From Planctomicrobium piriforme (GTDB lineage Bacteria; Planctomycetota; Planctomycetia; Planctomycetales; Planctomycetaceae): 64,000 nt of DNA. A model generated the notes under the pieces. The model saw only the letters and a list, made by a program, of their open reading frames with translations. It made no database searches and was not told the DNA's origin. Both the position numbers and the translations under genes were made by a program. Of this stretch, positions 47,320 to 56,932 are shown piece after piece (within the stretch, counting starts at the first letter, position 1; every line of letters begins with the position of its first letter). The stretch is taken from assembly GCA_945860955.1 (NCBI GenBank), contig CAMATH010000001.1:1-64000 (forward strand), read 5' to 3'.

Positions 47320-49455
47320 ATGGCTCTACCCGCAACCGAGATTCCCCCGCAAACGGGTGCCAACTTGCCCCCGTCCTCGCCGCCAGCCGTGCCGGGATAT
47401 TCCATCGCGGGAGTTTCCGGACTCGGGTCTGCGGGGCCATTCTATGACGCCCGTCGTGAGAACGGGGAGCCAGTCCGTCTGTACTGGATGACCGGGCTGG
47501 CCGCCTCCCAACGAGACCTCACCAACTTAGCCCGGGACGCCGCGACGCTCGCCAAACTGAACAACTTCAATTTGTGCCCCGTCCTGGACGCCGGATCGGT
47601 GGCGGGAACCGTTTTCCAGGTACTTGCGGCAGGATCATCGGAGACGTTGGCGGACAAAATTACGGGATGGCCCTTCGAACCACGCCAGGCGGCGGAAATC
47701 GGGCTGGCTGTCTGCATGGGATTGCGAGGCCCACACGACAAGGGGGTGGCACACTGCGATATCCATCCCCGGAATATCGATTGGGGGACTGACGGTGCCG
47801 TGAGGCTGTGCCGATACGCGCTCGCTCCCGTCCCGGTACCAGAAAACGACCCGAGTCGGCTTCCGACCGTCGCCTACTGGGCTCCCGAACGCCTGGTCGC
47901 CAATACGGCCCACAGCGATCTGTCGCTTGATGTCTACGCGATCGGCGTGATGCTGTATCAACTCCTGACGGGGCGGGTTCCATTCGTCGGGGGAACGTAT
48001 ACCGATTTGGGTCGGCAGATTCTGAAACACGAACTGCTGCGCCCGACTCAGCTCAACGCCCAAATCCCCAAGCCGCTCGAGCGTATCGTTCTGAACTGCC
48101 TCGCCCGCGATCCCCACCAGCGGTACGAGTCGGCTCAGTTATTGGGTGACGATCTCAAGCGGTTTTTGAACGGCGAACTGGTCCATGCGCGGGGACCGGG
48201 TTTGACCCGCCGGGTGTTCAAGGCGATTGTGCGGCGTCCGATCCAGCTCCTGACTCCCCTGGTGCTGCTGATCGCGAGTCTGGTGTGGGGCTCGAACGGC
48301 TGGCGGCGCTGGGAAGAGTTGGACCCCAAATACCAGGAACTGTCGCACAAGAAATTGGTTGCCGACATGCGGGCCAAGATCAACGAAGAGACCCTGGGCG
48401 AAGCGCTCACTTCGCAATACCAGTTGTTGGAGTTTCTCTCCGACGAAGACTTCGCGCACTATTCGGAACTCGACCCGTTGCGTAAACGCGTTCTCAGTGA
48501 CTTGGCCGAATTCAATTCGGCACTGCAGAATCGCGTCGGGGAATTCGATCGTGAGGATCCCAATCTCGGTCGTTCCAAACTGGTCACCGCGACCATGCAC
48601 CGGATCACCGGAGATTCGTCCGCAGCGCTGGCGGATTACTACAGCGCCCTGCGAGCGCTGCAATTCAAGCGTCAGCCACTCGAAACTAAAGAGGGGACAT
48701 CCAGCGGAGGGGGCAAGATCAACGAGCTGTTGACGTGGGTGAATCGTGGCGAAGGACTGCTACATCTCCCTTCGGAACGGCCGATGAACTCCATCGCCTG
48801 TTTCGAAGCGGCGATGAGTGAGTTTCAACTCGTCGAGAAGGCCGGGGGAGCGTCACCGCGGAACGAATGGGAAAAGGCCCGCGTCCTCAGTGAACGGTCC
48901 GTGGCGAAACGTCTGGTGGGCCAGAACAGCGGAGCCCGGGAAGACGCGAACCTCGCACTGGAAACGCTGAATGCGATAACGGCGGACAAACTCGATCTCT
49001 CGGCGGTTGAGGATTTGCGGTCCCGGATGTTGTTTCGACGTGGACAAATCCGGAGAGCGCTCAGTGAGTTCGAACCTGCGATCGCTGACTTTGAGGCCGC
49101 GCTCCAGCAGTTGGAATCGATTGGCCAGCGGCCGGAAAACGACATCGATCTTCGACCGAGAATCGTCGAAACCCGTGCGGAAATCGGCAAGACGCTGCTC
49201 GACGCGGGCCAGGTCGACAGCGGTCGCGCGAAACTGGAACAGGTGGCGTTGGAATGGCGGGGACTGACCGAGCGTTATCCACGGGCGTGGCGCTTCCACG
49301 AAAAGATCGCGGAGGTCTACGAGCGGTTGGGGCAAACCGAATTGGCCGATGCGGCTCGTGCGAAGGCGAAAGAACACAAACCGTTACCCAAGGTGTCGGA
49401 TGGTTCCGCCTCTGGGCATTCGGGAGCGGGTAGTTTTCCAGGAGCGCACCCATGA
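47320..49455 (+). CDS. Predicted pseudokinase-transmembrane-helical repeat protein
   Basis: This 711-residue protein begins with a serine/threonine-kinase-like domain (about 25-285). The activation end (YWAPER, 187-192), DVYAIGVMLYQLLTG (204-218) and the catalytic-loop Asp and Asn (HCDIHPRN, 145-152) are recognisable. The ATP-anchoring lysine is missing (VRLYWM, 52-57) and the metal-binding DFG is RYA (165-167), so phosphotransfer is unlikely. A single membrane span follows (about 308-324), then ~390 residues of helical TPR-like repeats that lie on the other side of the membrane if the kinase-like part is cytoplasmic. Its stop overlaps the start of the next gene (ATGA), so translation is coupled. 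It starts at ATG 47320. Confidence 0.82.
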   Translation: MALPATEIPPQTGANLPPSSPPAVPGYSIAGVSGLGSAGPFYDARRENGEPVRLYWMTGLAASQRDLTNLARDAATLAKLNNFNLCPVLDAGSVAGTVFQVLAAGSSETLADKITGWPFEPRQAAEIGLAVCMGLRGPHDKGVAHCDIHPRNIDWGTDGAVRLCRYALAPVPVPENDPSRLPTVAYWAPERLVANTAHSDLSLDVYAIGVMLYQLLTGRVPFVGGTYTDLGRQILKHELLRPTQLNAQIPKPLERIVLNCLARDPHQRYESAQLLGDDLKRFLNGELVHARGPGLTRRVFKAIVRRPIQLLTPLVLLIASLVWGSNGWRRWEELDPKYQELSHKKLVADMRAKINEETLGEALTSQYQLLEFLSDEDFAHYSELDPLRKRVLSDLAEFNSALQNRVGEFDREDPNLGRSKLVTATMHRITGDSSAALADYYSALRALQFKRQPLETKEGTSSGGGKINELLTWVNRGEGLLHLPSERPMNSIACFEAAMSEFQLVEKAGGASPRNEWEKARVLSERSVAKRLVGQNSGAREDANLALETLNAITADKLDLSAVEDLRSRMLFRRGQIRRALSEFEPAIADFEAALQQLESIGQRPENDIDLRPRIVETRAEIGKTLLDAGQVDSGRAKLEQVALEWRGLTERYPRAWRFHEKIAEVYERLGQTELADAARAKAKEHKPLPKVSDGSASGHSGAGSFPGAHP

Positions 49456-50372
49456 GCGAAAATTCGCAAGCGACCCCTGACCGTTCCGGCTTCGCTGAGG
49501 AATATCCGTTTGAGTCTCGTTACTTCAACCTGGATGGCCGCCGGTATCACTACATTGACGAAGGGGCCGGAGAGGTGTTGTTGTGCGTGCATGGCAACCC
49601 CACCTGGAGCTTCGCCTGGCGGAATGTGGTAAAGGATTTGTCGCGGGATCATCGGGTGATCGCGGTCGATCACATCGGATGTGGCTTTTCCGACAAGCCC
49701 CAGGATTACCCCTATCGCCTGGAAAATCATATCGACAATTTGTGTCGGTTCGTCACCGGGCTGGACCTGCGGCGGATCACACTGCTTGCGCATGATTGGG
49801 GCGGTGCGATTGGGATGGGGGCGGCGGGTCGGCTGCCGGAGAGGTTCTCGCGACTGGTGTTGTTCAACACCGGGGCGTTTCGCTCGCGGCACCTGCCTTG
49901 GCGGATCGCGGTTTGTCGCTGGCCTGTAGTGGGACCGTTGGGAGTACGGGGGTTCAACCTGTTCGCGCGGGCGGCCCTGTCGATGGCTGTGGAGCGGCCA
50001 GAGCGGATGACGGCGGCGGTCCGCCGGGGGCTGCTGGCTCCCTACGGTTCGTGGCATGACCGGGTGGCGATCCAGCGGTTCGTCGAAGACATCCCCATGT
50101 CGGCCAAGCACCCCAGTTACACGACACTGCTTCAGGTCGAGAATGGCCTGGTGGCGTTGACACAGAAGCCGCTGCTGTTGATTTGGGGCGAGCGGGACTG
50201 GTGTTTCACCCCCGCGTTTCGCGAAGAGTTCCAGCGGCGGTTTCCGGCTGCCGAGGCGTTTCGGCTGGAAGATGCCGGCCATTACGTTTTCGAAGATGCG
50301 ATCGAACAGATCATTCCCCGCTTACGCGGTTTTCTAGCGGCCCATCCGCTCGCCCCCATGGAATCCACCTGA
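49452..50372 (+). CDS. Alpha/beta hydrolase with aspartate nucleophile (haloalkane dehalogenase-like)
   Basis: This 306-residue alpha/beta hydrolase has its nucleophile Asp115 in AHDWGG, an acid at Asp249 (GERDW) and base His277 (DAGHYVF). The oxyanion/halide motif HGNPTWSF (48-54) is of the subfamily III dehalogenase/OleB kind, in which beta-lactone decarboxylation in hydrocarbon synthesis is one known reaction. No OleA, OleC or OleD gene is adjacent, so dehalogenase or other lyase activity remains possible. The ATG overlaps the pseudokinase stop codon by four bases, which couples the two genes. Confidence 0.88.
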   Translation: MSENSQATPDRSGFAEEYPFESRYFNLDGRRYHYIDEGAGEVLLCVHGNPTWSFAWRNVVKDLSRDHRVIAVDHIGCGFSDKPQDYPYRLENHIDNLCRFVTGLDLRRITLLAHDWGGAIGMGAAGRLPERFSRLVLFNTGAFRSRHLPWRIAVCRWPVVGPLGVRGFNLFARAALSMAVERPERMTAAVRRGLLAPYGSWHDRVAIQRFVEDIPMSAKHPSYTTLLQVENGLVALTQKPLLLIWGERDWCFTPAFREEFQRRFPAAEAFRLEDAGHYVFEDAIEQIIPRLRGFLAAHPLAPMEST

Positions 50373-50524
50373 CCCAGCGGCATTCCCCGGCAGCCGGCTG
50401 GGGCGGATTTTGTAACCCGTGAGTCGTCGAATTCGAGTCCGCAAGCCGTGTGCTGTCGCCTTGCGTCCACGCAACCACTAAAATAACCCGTTGGACTCCA
50501 CGACGTCGTAATTCACAGGAAGCA

Positions 50525-53500
50525 ATGGACTCTCAGGAAACACTCTCTCACTTCGCGGCGGGAACCGAGGAAGATGCCGCGCTCCGAGAGATGCTGGGTT
50601 ACGTGAACTTCTCCAGCGGGATGCCCGATGCGAAGTTTCAAAAGCACCTCAATCGGTTCGCAGGCTGGCTGACCCCCGGCCCGGCTGGTTGTGCGCTCCC
50701 CGCCCTGATGACCGCCCGGTTGCGCGGACTGTCGGCGGAGCGGGGAGCGTTCGCCGACGTTTCCCAGGCGCTCGCCGCCACCCAGATCGTCTTTGATCGC
50801 CTGATTCCAGCCTACAGGGCCCATCATGCCGATCTTCTGGCGCACATTGGCGAAGCGTGGTATTACCAGCCTTTCTTCATCGCCCGGCTGTTTGAGGCGG
50901 TCTTGGCGCAAGGGGGGCCGTGGAATGAAACCGACCGCATCGTCAATGGTGCCCTGGCGCAATTGAACGACTACCTGGGACATCGACCGGTCGCGGTTCT
51001 GGAGAACCGTCGCCGGATGCAGCCGTATTCCCACGAACGATTCCGTCCGGTACCCCTGTACCTGCGTGGCGTGGGAGTGTCGGCGGGACCGTATTGCGAG
51101 CTGATCACCCGGGCATTCGAAATCCTCCGGACGATTCCTGCGGATATTCTCGCGTCGTCGTATTTCGATCTCAATCTGCTGGATGAGCTGGCACTGGACC
51201 TGCGGGCGTACGACAACTCGCACCCGGTGTACCGTCGAACGAATTACACGTTTGGCGAGTGGGATCCGCACTGCATGGACGTTTCGGGGCGGTATCGCCG
51301 ATTCGTCGTCCGTTCGATCATTCTCGATTCTCTGATCGACTGGATGAAACAGGCCGAGGAGGTCCCAAAGGACGAACAGGTCAGCGAGGCGGCGGCGGTC
51401 TTGGCGGGGACGATGCTGATGGCCTCGTCGATCAGTGGAGCAGGACCAGACACCCACGATTCGAGCATTAGCCTGACTTCGCTGCTTCCCCGTGTCGCCC
51501 GGCAACGCGACGCCTTTTACCAGTTGCTGCTGCAGTTGATGACGGGCAAACACGCCGAGAGGTTGCGCCGCGAGGCTCAGGCGGTCCAACAGCCGTTCGG
51601 GAAGATTCGGCAGCATTTGAATCTTTTCCTGGCGAATTATGGGTGTCAGCAGTTGCAGCGGTCGCATCTGGCGTGGCTGTTCGCGCGCATGGGCTACGCC
51701 GACGCGGCGCGAAAACAGGCGCGGATCATCCCGGCGGCCTCGACGCGTTTTGAAACCGAGATTCAACTGCAACTGACCCAGGCGGTGTTGAACGTCGATC
51801 AGGGGCAAGTCGCCGACGCCGCCGTTTCGCTGCAATCCGCCGAGGAATTGCTGCATCGGGGCATTGAGTGCGGGGCACTGGTCGACCCGTGGAATATCCT
51901 GGGGTTTCAGGGACAGTTTCCGCTCTTTTCCGCGCGGGAAGATTCGGTCCCCGACCCGCGGATTGACCGCTTACTGTCGGTGATGGACCAGGTGTTCAAT
52001 GTCTTCAGTCGCGTGCAATGCGAGGCGGCAGCCCAAGGGCAGCGTGAACTGGTCGAATCGCTCCAGAAGCGGTTCGGCACGCTGGCGGAATTCTGGGATC
52101 AGTTCGCGTCGACCGCGGTCGCCGACTTGCAGCCGGTGAACGGGGCGGTCTCCTACGACTCGGCGAAGCGGGTGGGTACCGTGTTGCTCGCCTGGCGGGA
52201 AGCGGGCGAGGCGGCGGGGGATCTGGGATTCTGGAAGACACATCTCGAAGAACTCGATTCGCCCCGTGCATACGCGACAGTCATCGATTTGCTGTTGCGG
52301 AAACGCGATGTCGTCGCGTCAATGAACCTGCTGATTCAATGGCTCAGCCAGAGTGAAACCGTCCCGTTGGAGGCGGGGGTTTGCGCTTTTTGGCCACTGC
52401 TGGAAAGCTGGGTTCAACTGGTGGCGGGCGAAACGTCGGCCAGCGACCCAACGCCGCTCGACTCGATGGCCTGGGACCGATTGCGGGTGTTCTTCGATCG
52501 CGTCGACGTGAACGCGGGGGAATGGGGACAGGCACCGCAAATCCTGGGTGACGCGGGAACACCGCTGAAACTCGCCGGCGGACTTCCTCCGTCGGAAAAA
52601 GGGCTGGAACCACCGGGTGCCGACCCGTTTGACCCGTTCGATCTTCCGGATGAACCCCCCGAGGACGATCCGCTGTTTGAAGCCGCGTATGAAAACGTCG
52701 TGTTCCGAGACAGCGCGAACGATGGTCATACAGGCGATACGCTGGACGACTCCACGCCGCACAGCGACACCGATCTCGATTTGCTTTCCGGGCCGCTCGA
52801 ACAACGGTTGCGGTTTCTGGTCGCGCTCTCGGCAGGCTGGAGCATCGCCGCCGATCGGGGGCTTTCCTTGAGATCTCCGGACCTGGAAAAACGCCGCGAG
52901 GTCGTCCTCACCTGGGAGGAACGGAATGAAGAGGTGACCCGCGGCCTGGTGCGGCTGCTCGAGCGTTTGAACGAGTGGCAGCCACAGGAGCCGGGGGGCG
53001 ACCCCGATTCGCTGGGGGAATACGACCGCGAACTGCACCTGAAATACAGCGTTCTCAACAATGCGCTGTCGATTGTGGTTGGCTTGCAGGAAACCGGGCG
53101 GAAATTGCGCACGCTGACACGGGCGGGGGGAACGGTCGCGCCGGCTCCCGGTGCCGCCGCCACGGGGATCGAAGAACGGGTTCAAAAGCTCCTGTTCGCG
53201 ATCGAACGCCGCGAGGTCGAGACGGTCCGCAAGCTGTTGCCCGCGACCTTGAAGCAGCTCATTCGGTTGCCTTTGTTGTACGTTCCGCTCGACCGCGGGG
53301 GACGGGTGCGTGACATTCTCGCCGCCCGCAATCTGCAAGGGCTGCTGCGACTGCTGTTGCGCAAACTGCCGCAGTTGGGACTGTTCCGCGAAGCGTGGCA
53401 CGTTCTCAAGACCGCTTACCAAATGGAGCGGAACAACCCCCCGTCGGGGATGTCGATCACCGAATTTGACCGGCTGCTGGAGACCGCCGTCCAAAGCACA

Positions 53501-54526
53501 CTGGAAGTCGCGCTCGCGGCATCGGCCCTGTGGGCTCCCGGTGACGCCACCGACAAGAAGATCATCGAACTCTACGAGCTTCTCACCGAGATGTTTCTGC
53601 GGCTGTGGCTCAAGCACAGCGGGACAATGCGGTTGAGTACGATTGAGTCACTGAACGAGCGGCAGTTGTGGCGCGAGGTCAAGGCGTTTGTCAAGAATTA
53701 CGGGGCCGACCTGTTTCATCCCCGCATGCTCAGTATCGGAAACCTGCGGGGCATCGTGCAGCGGGGGGCCGAAGCGTATCTCGACTATCTCGAGCAAAAC
53801 GCCGATCCGTTGCATCCGATCAAACTGCTGAGCGACATTGATTACGCTCTGTCACGCGAACAGGCTGCGGAGACGCTCGAACTGATTCTGCGCTCGGTCG
53901 TGGAAAAGTTCGACCGGTTCCTCGAATACAATTCGACGACCACACATTCCGATTACGGCGAGCAACTGCACTGCCTGCTCGACTTCGAGCGACTGGAATC
54001 GGACTACGACCGGCAAGACTGGAACCTCGCTCCGTTGCAACTCGCGCATGACGTTCTCGCCCGGGCCGGTCGGGTCGAAATCGCCATGGCGTGGCAGAAA
54101 AACCTGGAACGCAAGACCGCTTCCATGGCGAAGAATTATCTGCAAAAACTCAAACGCCTGGAAAAGACCTACGGAATGCGGCTTCCCAGCGTCACCGATC
54201 GGCTGGGCGAACGCTTCACCAAGCCGCTGGTACTCGACTCAATTCTGGCACTCGTTCGGCCGGCGATGAAGGAAGTTCGGGATGGAAAGCCAACCGTCAG
54301 CTTTGTGAAACTCGAGGAACTCGCCGAGCAATATCTGTCGACTACGTCCGGGTCGGCGATGGATGTGCAGCCCTGGATGCAGCGTCTGGGAGAGGAGGTC
54401 CAGGCGGTGGAGGCGGACCTCAACGTTCCTGTGCCGCACGAATCGGACCCGGCCGCCGTTCCGCTCGTCCCGATTTCCTACGCCTCGATTCGGCAGCAGA
54501 TCGACGTGTGGGATACGCCGTTGTAA
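50525..54526 (+). CDS. Large soluble protein of unknown family
   Basis: This 1333-residue protein has no signal peptide or membrane span and is rich in Leu, Arg, Ala and Glu. Its helical pattern looks like an alpha-solenoid or coiled-coil-rich scaffold. An acidic, less ordered stretch lies about residues 705-755. No domain that I recognise is visible. The ATG at 50525 has AGGAAG about 7 bases upstream, which supports the start. It lies 152 bp after the hydrolase gene in the same orientation and may share the transcript with the pseudokinase pair. Its size and lack of known domains make it the largest unexplained protein in the window. Confidence 0.88.
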   Translation: MDSQETLSHFAAGTEEDAALREMLGYVNFSSGMPDAKFQKHLNRFAGWLTPGPAGCALPALMTARLRGLSAERGAFADVSQALAATQIVFDRLIPAYRAHHADLLAHIGEAWYYQPFFIARLFEAVLAQGGPWNETDRIVNGALAQLNDYLGHRPVAVLENRRRMQPYSHERFRPVPLYLRGVGVSAGPYCELITRAFEILRTIPADILASSYFDLNLLDELALDLRAYDNSHPVYRRTNYTFGEWDPHCMDVSGRYRRFVVRSIILDSLIDWMKQAEEVPKDEQVSEAAAVLAGTMLMASSISGAGPDTHDSSISLTSLLPRVARQRDAFYQLLLQLMTGKHAERLRREAQAVQQPFGKIRQHLNLFLANYGCQQLQRSHLAWLFARMGYADAARKQARIIPAASTRFETEIQLQLTQAVLNVDQGQVADAAVSLQSAEELLHRGIECGALVDPWNILGFQGQFPLFSAREDSVPDPRIDRLLSVMDQVFNVFSRVQCEAAAQGQRELVESLQKRFGTLAEFWDQFASTAVADLQPVNGAVSYDSAKRVGTVLLAWREAGEAAGDLGFWKTHLEELDSPRAYATVIDLLLRKRDVVASMNLLIQWLSQSETVPLEAGVCAFWPLLESWVQLVAGETSASDPTPLDSMAWDRLRVFFDRVDVNAGEWGQAPQILGDAGTPLKLAGGLPPSEKGLEPPGADPFDPFDLPDEPPEDDPLFEAAYENVVFRDSANDGHTGDTLDDSTPHSDTDLDLLSGPLEQRLRFLVALSAGWSIAADRGLSLRSPDLEKRREVVLTWEERNEEVTRGLVRLLERLNEWQPQEPGGDPDSLGEYDRELHLKYSVLNNALSIVVGLQETGRKLRTLTRAGGTVAPAPGAAATGIEERVQKLLFAIERREVETVRKLLPATLKQLIRLPLLYVPLDRGGRVRDILAARNLQGLLRLLLRKLPQLGLFREAWHVLKTAYQMERNNPPSGMSITEFDRLLETAVQSTLEVALAASALWAPGDATDKKIIELYELLTEMFLRLWLKHSGTMRLSTIESLNERQLWREVKAFVKNYGADLFHPRMLSIGNLRGIVQRGAEAYLDYLEQNADPLHPIKLLSDIDYALSREQAAETLELILRSVVEKFDRFLEYNSTTTHSDYGEQLHCLLDFERLESDYDRQDWNLAPLQLAHDVLARAGRVEIAMAWQKNLERKTASMAKNYLQKLKRLEKTYGMRLPSVTDRLGERFTKPLVLDSILALVRPAMKEVRDGKPTVSFVKLEELAEQYLSTTSGSAMDVQPWMQRLGEEVQAVEADLNVPVPHESDPAAVPLVPISYASIRQQIDVWDTPL

Positions 54527-54538
54527 ATCGGGTTCGTC

Positions 54539-54566
54539 TTGACAGTTTTGGTGGATGGAGTTATCC
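54539..54566 (+). promoter_or_regulatory. Putative promoter with inverted repeat before the O-antigen-ligase-like gene
   Basis: TTGACA (54539-54544), a 16-bp spacer and TTATCC (54561-54566) lie about 70 bp before the start. GGTGGAT (54550-54556) and ATCCACC (54563-54569) form a 7-bp inverted repeat overlapping the -10, which could be an operator or a hairpin. Confidence 0.45.
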
Positions 54567-54636
54567 ACCTTGCCCCGGACATCTCGTTTCTTGTTGAAAC
54601 AAGGCGTCTCCTGGGACGGGAAACCCTGTTGAGAGC

Positions 54637-55953
54637 ATGATGAACGCCGCGGCTACGACACAGTCGGAATTCACGACGATTGGCCAATTCGCTGCCGACG
54701 CGACAGTTTTGGACGAAGTACGTCCCTTGGGTAGCCGGTCGGTGCCACTCTCCACCGTCACGCGCTGGCTGGCTGTTGGTGTGGGCTTCAGCATCCCGGT
54801 TTCGACCTCATTTTCTGAGATCATGGTGGGGTTGTTCGTTCTGAGTTGCCTCATCACAGATCGCCCCACCTGGCGGTGGATGGCTCAGGCGGGAGGAGGG
54901 GCCGTCACGTTGTCGATGGGACTCTTCGCGTTGCTGACTGTCGGGATTGTCTGGTCAACCGCAGACCTTTCTGATGGATTCCGCTGTCTGCTGAAATACC
55001 GTGAGTTCCTTTACCTTCCCTTGATGGCGCGGGTTTTTACGGACCGACGCTTTCGGGAACCCGCGATGTGGTCGTTTTTGGCGGGCTGCGCGGCAATTCT
55101 GGGACTGAGCTACCTCGAATGGTGTACGCCCCTCGATCTGGGGATCACTCGGGAGGAATTCCCCGGTGACCATGTCATCTCAAAAGATCGAATCGTCCAC
55201 AACCTGCTGATGTCGCTCTTCGCGTATTTCTGTGCGCTGGAGTTCCTACGGACTCCTGGACGGATCCGTTGGCTGTTCCTTGCGCTGATCGGTGTCGCCG
55301 CCTTCAATATTGTATTCCTGGTCCAGGGGAGAACCGGGTATTTGACTCTGTCGGCATTGTTGACCTTGCTCTTTGCGAACCTGTTTGGCAAACGCGGACT
55401 GATCGCGGCGGCCCTGGTCTTGCTGTTGGGTGCGTCCGTCGCGTACGAAACGTCACAGGTGGTGCGAACCCGTTTTGACCTGACATGGAATCAATTCAAG
55501 AACCAGTTTGGTGCCGAGCGAAAACACTCGGATGACCCCCGACTTGAATTCTACGTGACGACGATGACGCTATTGAGAAACCATCCCTGGATGGGAACTG
55601 GGACCGGCAGTTTTGAACGAGAGTACGCCGAGGTCATCCGCGGTACGGATGTGAGTCCGGTTTCCGAACCACACAACGAGTATTTGCTTCTCTCGGTGCA
55701 ACTTGGACTGGTCGGTGGATTTGCGTTCCTGACACTGCTGGGAACCCAATGGTACTCTGGTCGGCGAATTCCCGACTGGGAACGACAGGTTCTGCAGGGA
55801 ACGGTCCTGTGCATTGGAATTGGCTCGCTATTCAATTCACTCCTGCTCAGCGTAACTGGCGGTCTGATCTGGAGTTATTTCACTGGCCTGGCCTGCGGCG
55901 CGTGGGGTGAGAGGAACCCAAATGTCGTTTCGGAAATCCCTCGCCCGTCGTGA
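54637..55953 (+). CDS. O-antigen ligase/polymerase-like membrane protein
   Basis: This 438-residue polytopic membrane protein has about ten to twelve hydrophobic spans. In the O-antigen ligase (WaaL/Wzy_C) family the most conserved parts are the segment QGRTGYLTL and the late loop EPHNEYLLLSVQLG, both visible here (about residues 231 and 345). Such proteins join or polymerise polysaccharide on the outer face of the inner membrane. The exact reaction (ligase or polymerase) cannot be told. No glycan-synthesis cluster is adjacent, except the glycosyltransferase-like gene at 61022-63568. Confidence 0.88.
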   Translation: MMNAAATTQSEFTTIGQFAADATVLDEVRPLGSRSVPLSTVTRWLAVGVGFSIPVSTSFSEIMVGLFVLSCLITDRPTWRWMAQAGGGAVTLSMGLFALLTVGIVWSTADLSDGFRCLLKYREFLYLPLMARVFTDRRFREPAMWSFLAGCAAILGLSYLEWCTPLDLGITREEFPGDHVISKDRIVHNLLMSLFAYFCALEFLRTPGRIRWLFLALIGVAAFNIVFLVQGRTGYLTLSALLTLLFANLFGKRGLIAAALVLLLGASVAYETSQVVRTRFDLTWNQFKNQFGAERKHSDDPRLEFYVTTMTLLRNHPWMGTGTGSFEREYAEVIRGTDVSPVSEPHNEYLLLSVQLGLVGGFAFLTLLGTQWYSGRRIPDWERQVLQGTVLCIGIGSLFNSLLLSVTGGLIWSYFTGLACGAWGERNPNVVSEIPRPS

Positions 55954-56048
55954 TTGTTTGGTTCCTGGGCGTTGAAGTCGTTCTTGTTGGTTGGCGCGGT
56001 CCCGGCTAAGAATTTCAACGGACCAAACACAAAATCGAAGCACGACGA

Positions 56049-56792
56049 CTACGGGCGAGATTCCCGAGACTTGTCCCCCGCGAATTCGATCTCGCACCCT
56101 TTCGCGAGGGTCTCGCGGGTCTTCGGACTATCCCCGTCCAGCAGTGCCTGCACCGCTTCGATGACAAACCGTTCCTTGACCCGGTCGGCTTTCACGTTGT
56201 CATCGAAGGCCCCCATGTACGCGATCTTCCGCTCTGCATTGAGGATAAAGAACTGCGGTGTCACCGTCGCCCCGTATTCACGGCCGGTAAACTGCGATTC
56301 ATCCTGCAAGTAGGGCCAGGTGTACCCCTTCTCTTTCGCGCGGACCGCCATCCGGTCGAGTCCCTCGGCAGGATTGCGACTGACGCTGATCGCCACCAGT
56401 TCGACGTCTTTTCCCGCCACGCTCTTCGCGAACTCCCGCAAACGCGGCTCGTAGACATGCGTCGTCGGGCAGAGGTTGCGAATGAACATCACCACCACGA
56501 CCTTCGCCTCGCGATGATCTTTGAGGCTATGACGCTGACCGTCCGTTCCCAACAGGCCGTCGAATTCTGGAGCCTGATCCCCCACTGCAAGTACGCGATT
56601 GAACTTCGATCGCGGTTTCTCGTCAGCGAATGAACCAGCCTGTCGTAAAATCGGATCTGAGGCCAGGCAGCCAAGGATCGCCAGACCCGCCGTCAACCAG
56701 AACACGTGACGACGATGCGCGCTCTGGTGGTGGTGAGAACCACCTTCCTCCAGCGACTCGTGTCGTCGCGTCGAGTCAAAACCGCTGCACAT
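56049..56792 (-). CDS. Membrane-anchored redoxin (peroxiredoxin/thioredoxin-like)
   Basis: This 247-residue protein has an N-terminal His-rich segment, then a hydrophobic anchor (about 29-45), and a redoxin (AhpC/TSA-like) domain from residue 65 (VGDQAPEF). At the active-site position it reads NLCPTTHVYEPRL: one cysteine (C108) with Thr in place of a resolving cysteine, so disulfide exchange must use a partner or another residue. The ATG at 56792 is supported by GGAGGA upstream. Its function is probably thiol-dependent reduction outside the cytoplasm; this is inferred. Confidence 0.85.
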   Translation of the reverse strand: MCSGFDSTRRHESLEEGGSHHHQSAHRRHVFWLTAGLAILGCLASDPILRQAGSFADEKPRSKFNRVLAVGDQAPEFDGLLGTDGQRHSLKDHREAKVVVVMFIRNLCPTTHVYEPRLREFAKSVAGKDVELVAISVSRNPAEGLDRMAVRAKEKGYTWPYLQDESQFTGREYGATVTPQFFILNAERKIAYMGAFDDNVKADRVKERFVIEAVQALLDGDSPKTRETLAKGCEIEFAGDKSRESRP

Positions 56793-56932
56793 GGAATCCT
56801 CCGGGTCGGGTCGTCAAATTGCGTGAACAATGTGATTCGACCGAATCCCGGCAGGCCCCGCAAGCTCTCGCCGACCAGCCGGTCGACGGATGGCCGGACG
56901 ATCGGCGAGAGCCAGGTTGTTGTCGAGGTGGA

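Noticed and set aside
49452-50372. Calling the hydrolase OleB outright
   Set aside because: HGNPTWSF suggests this subfamily, but no oleA, oleC or oleD is adjacent, so beta-lactone decarboxylation is not supported by context.
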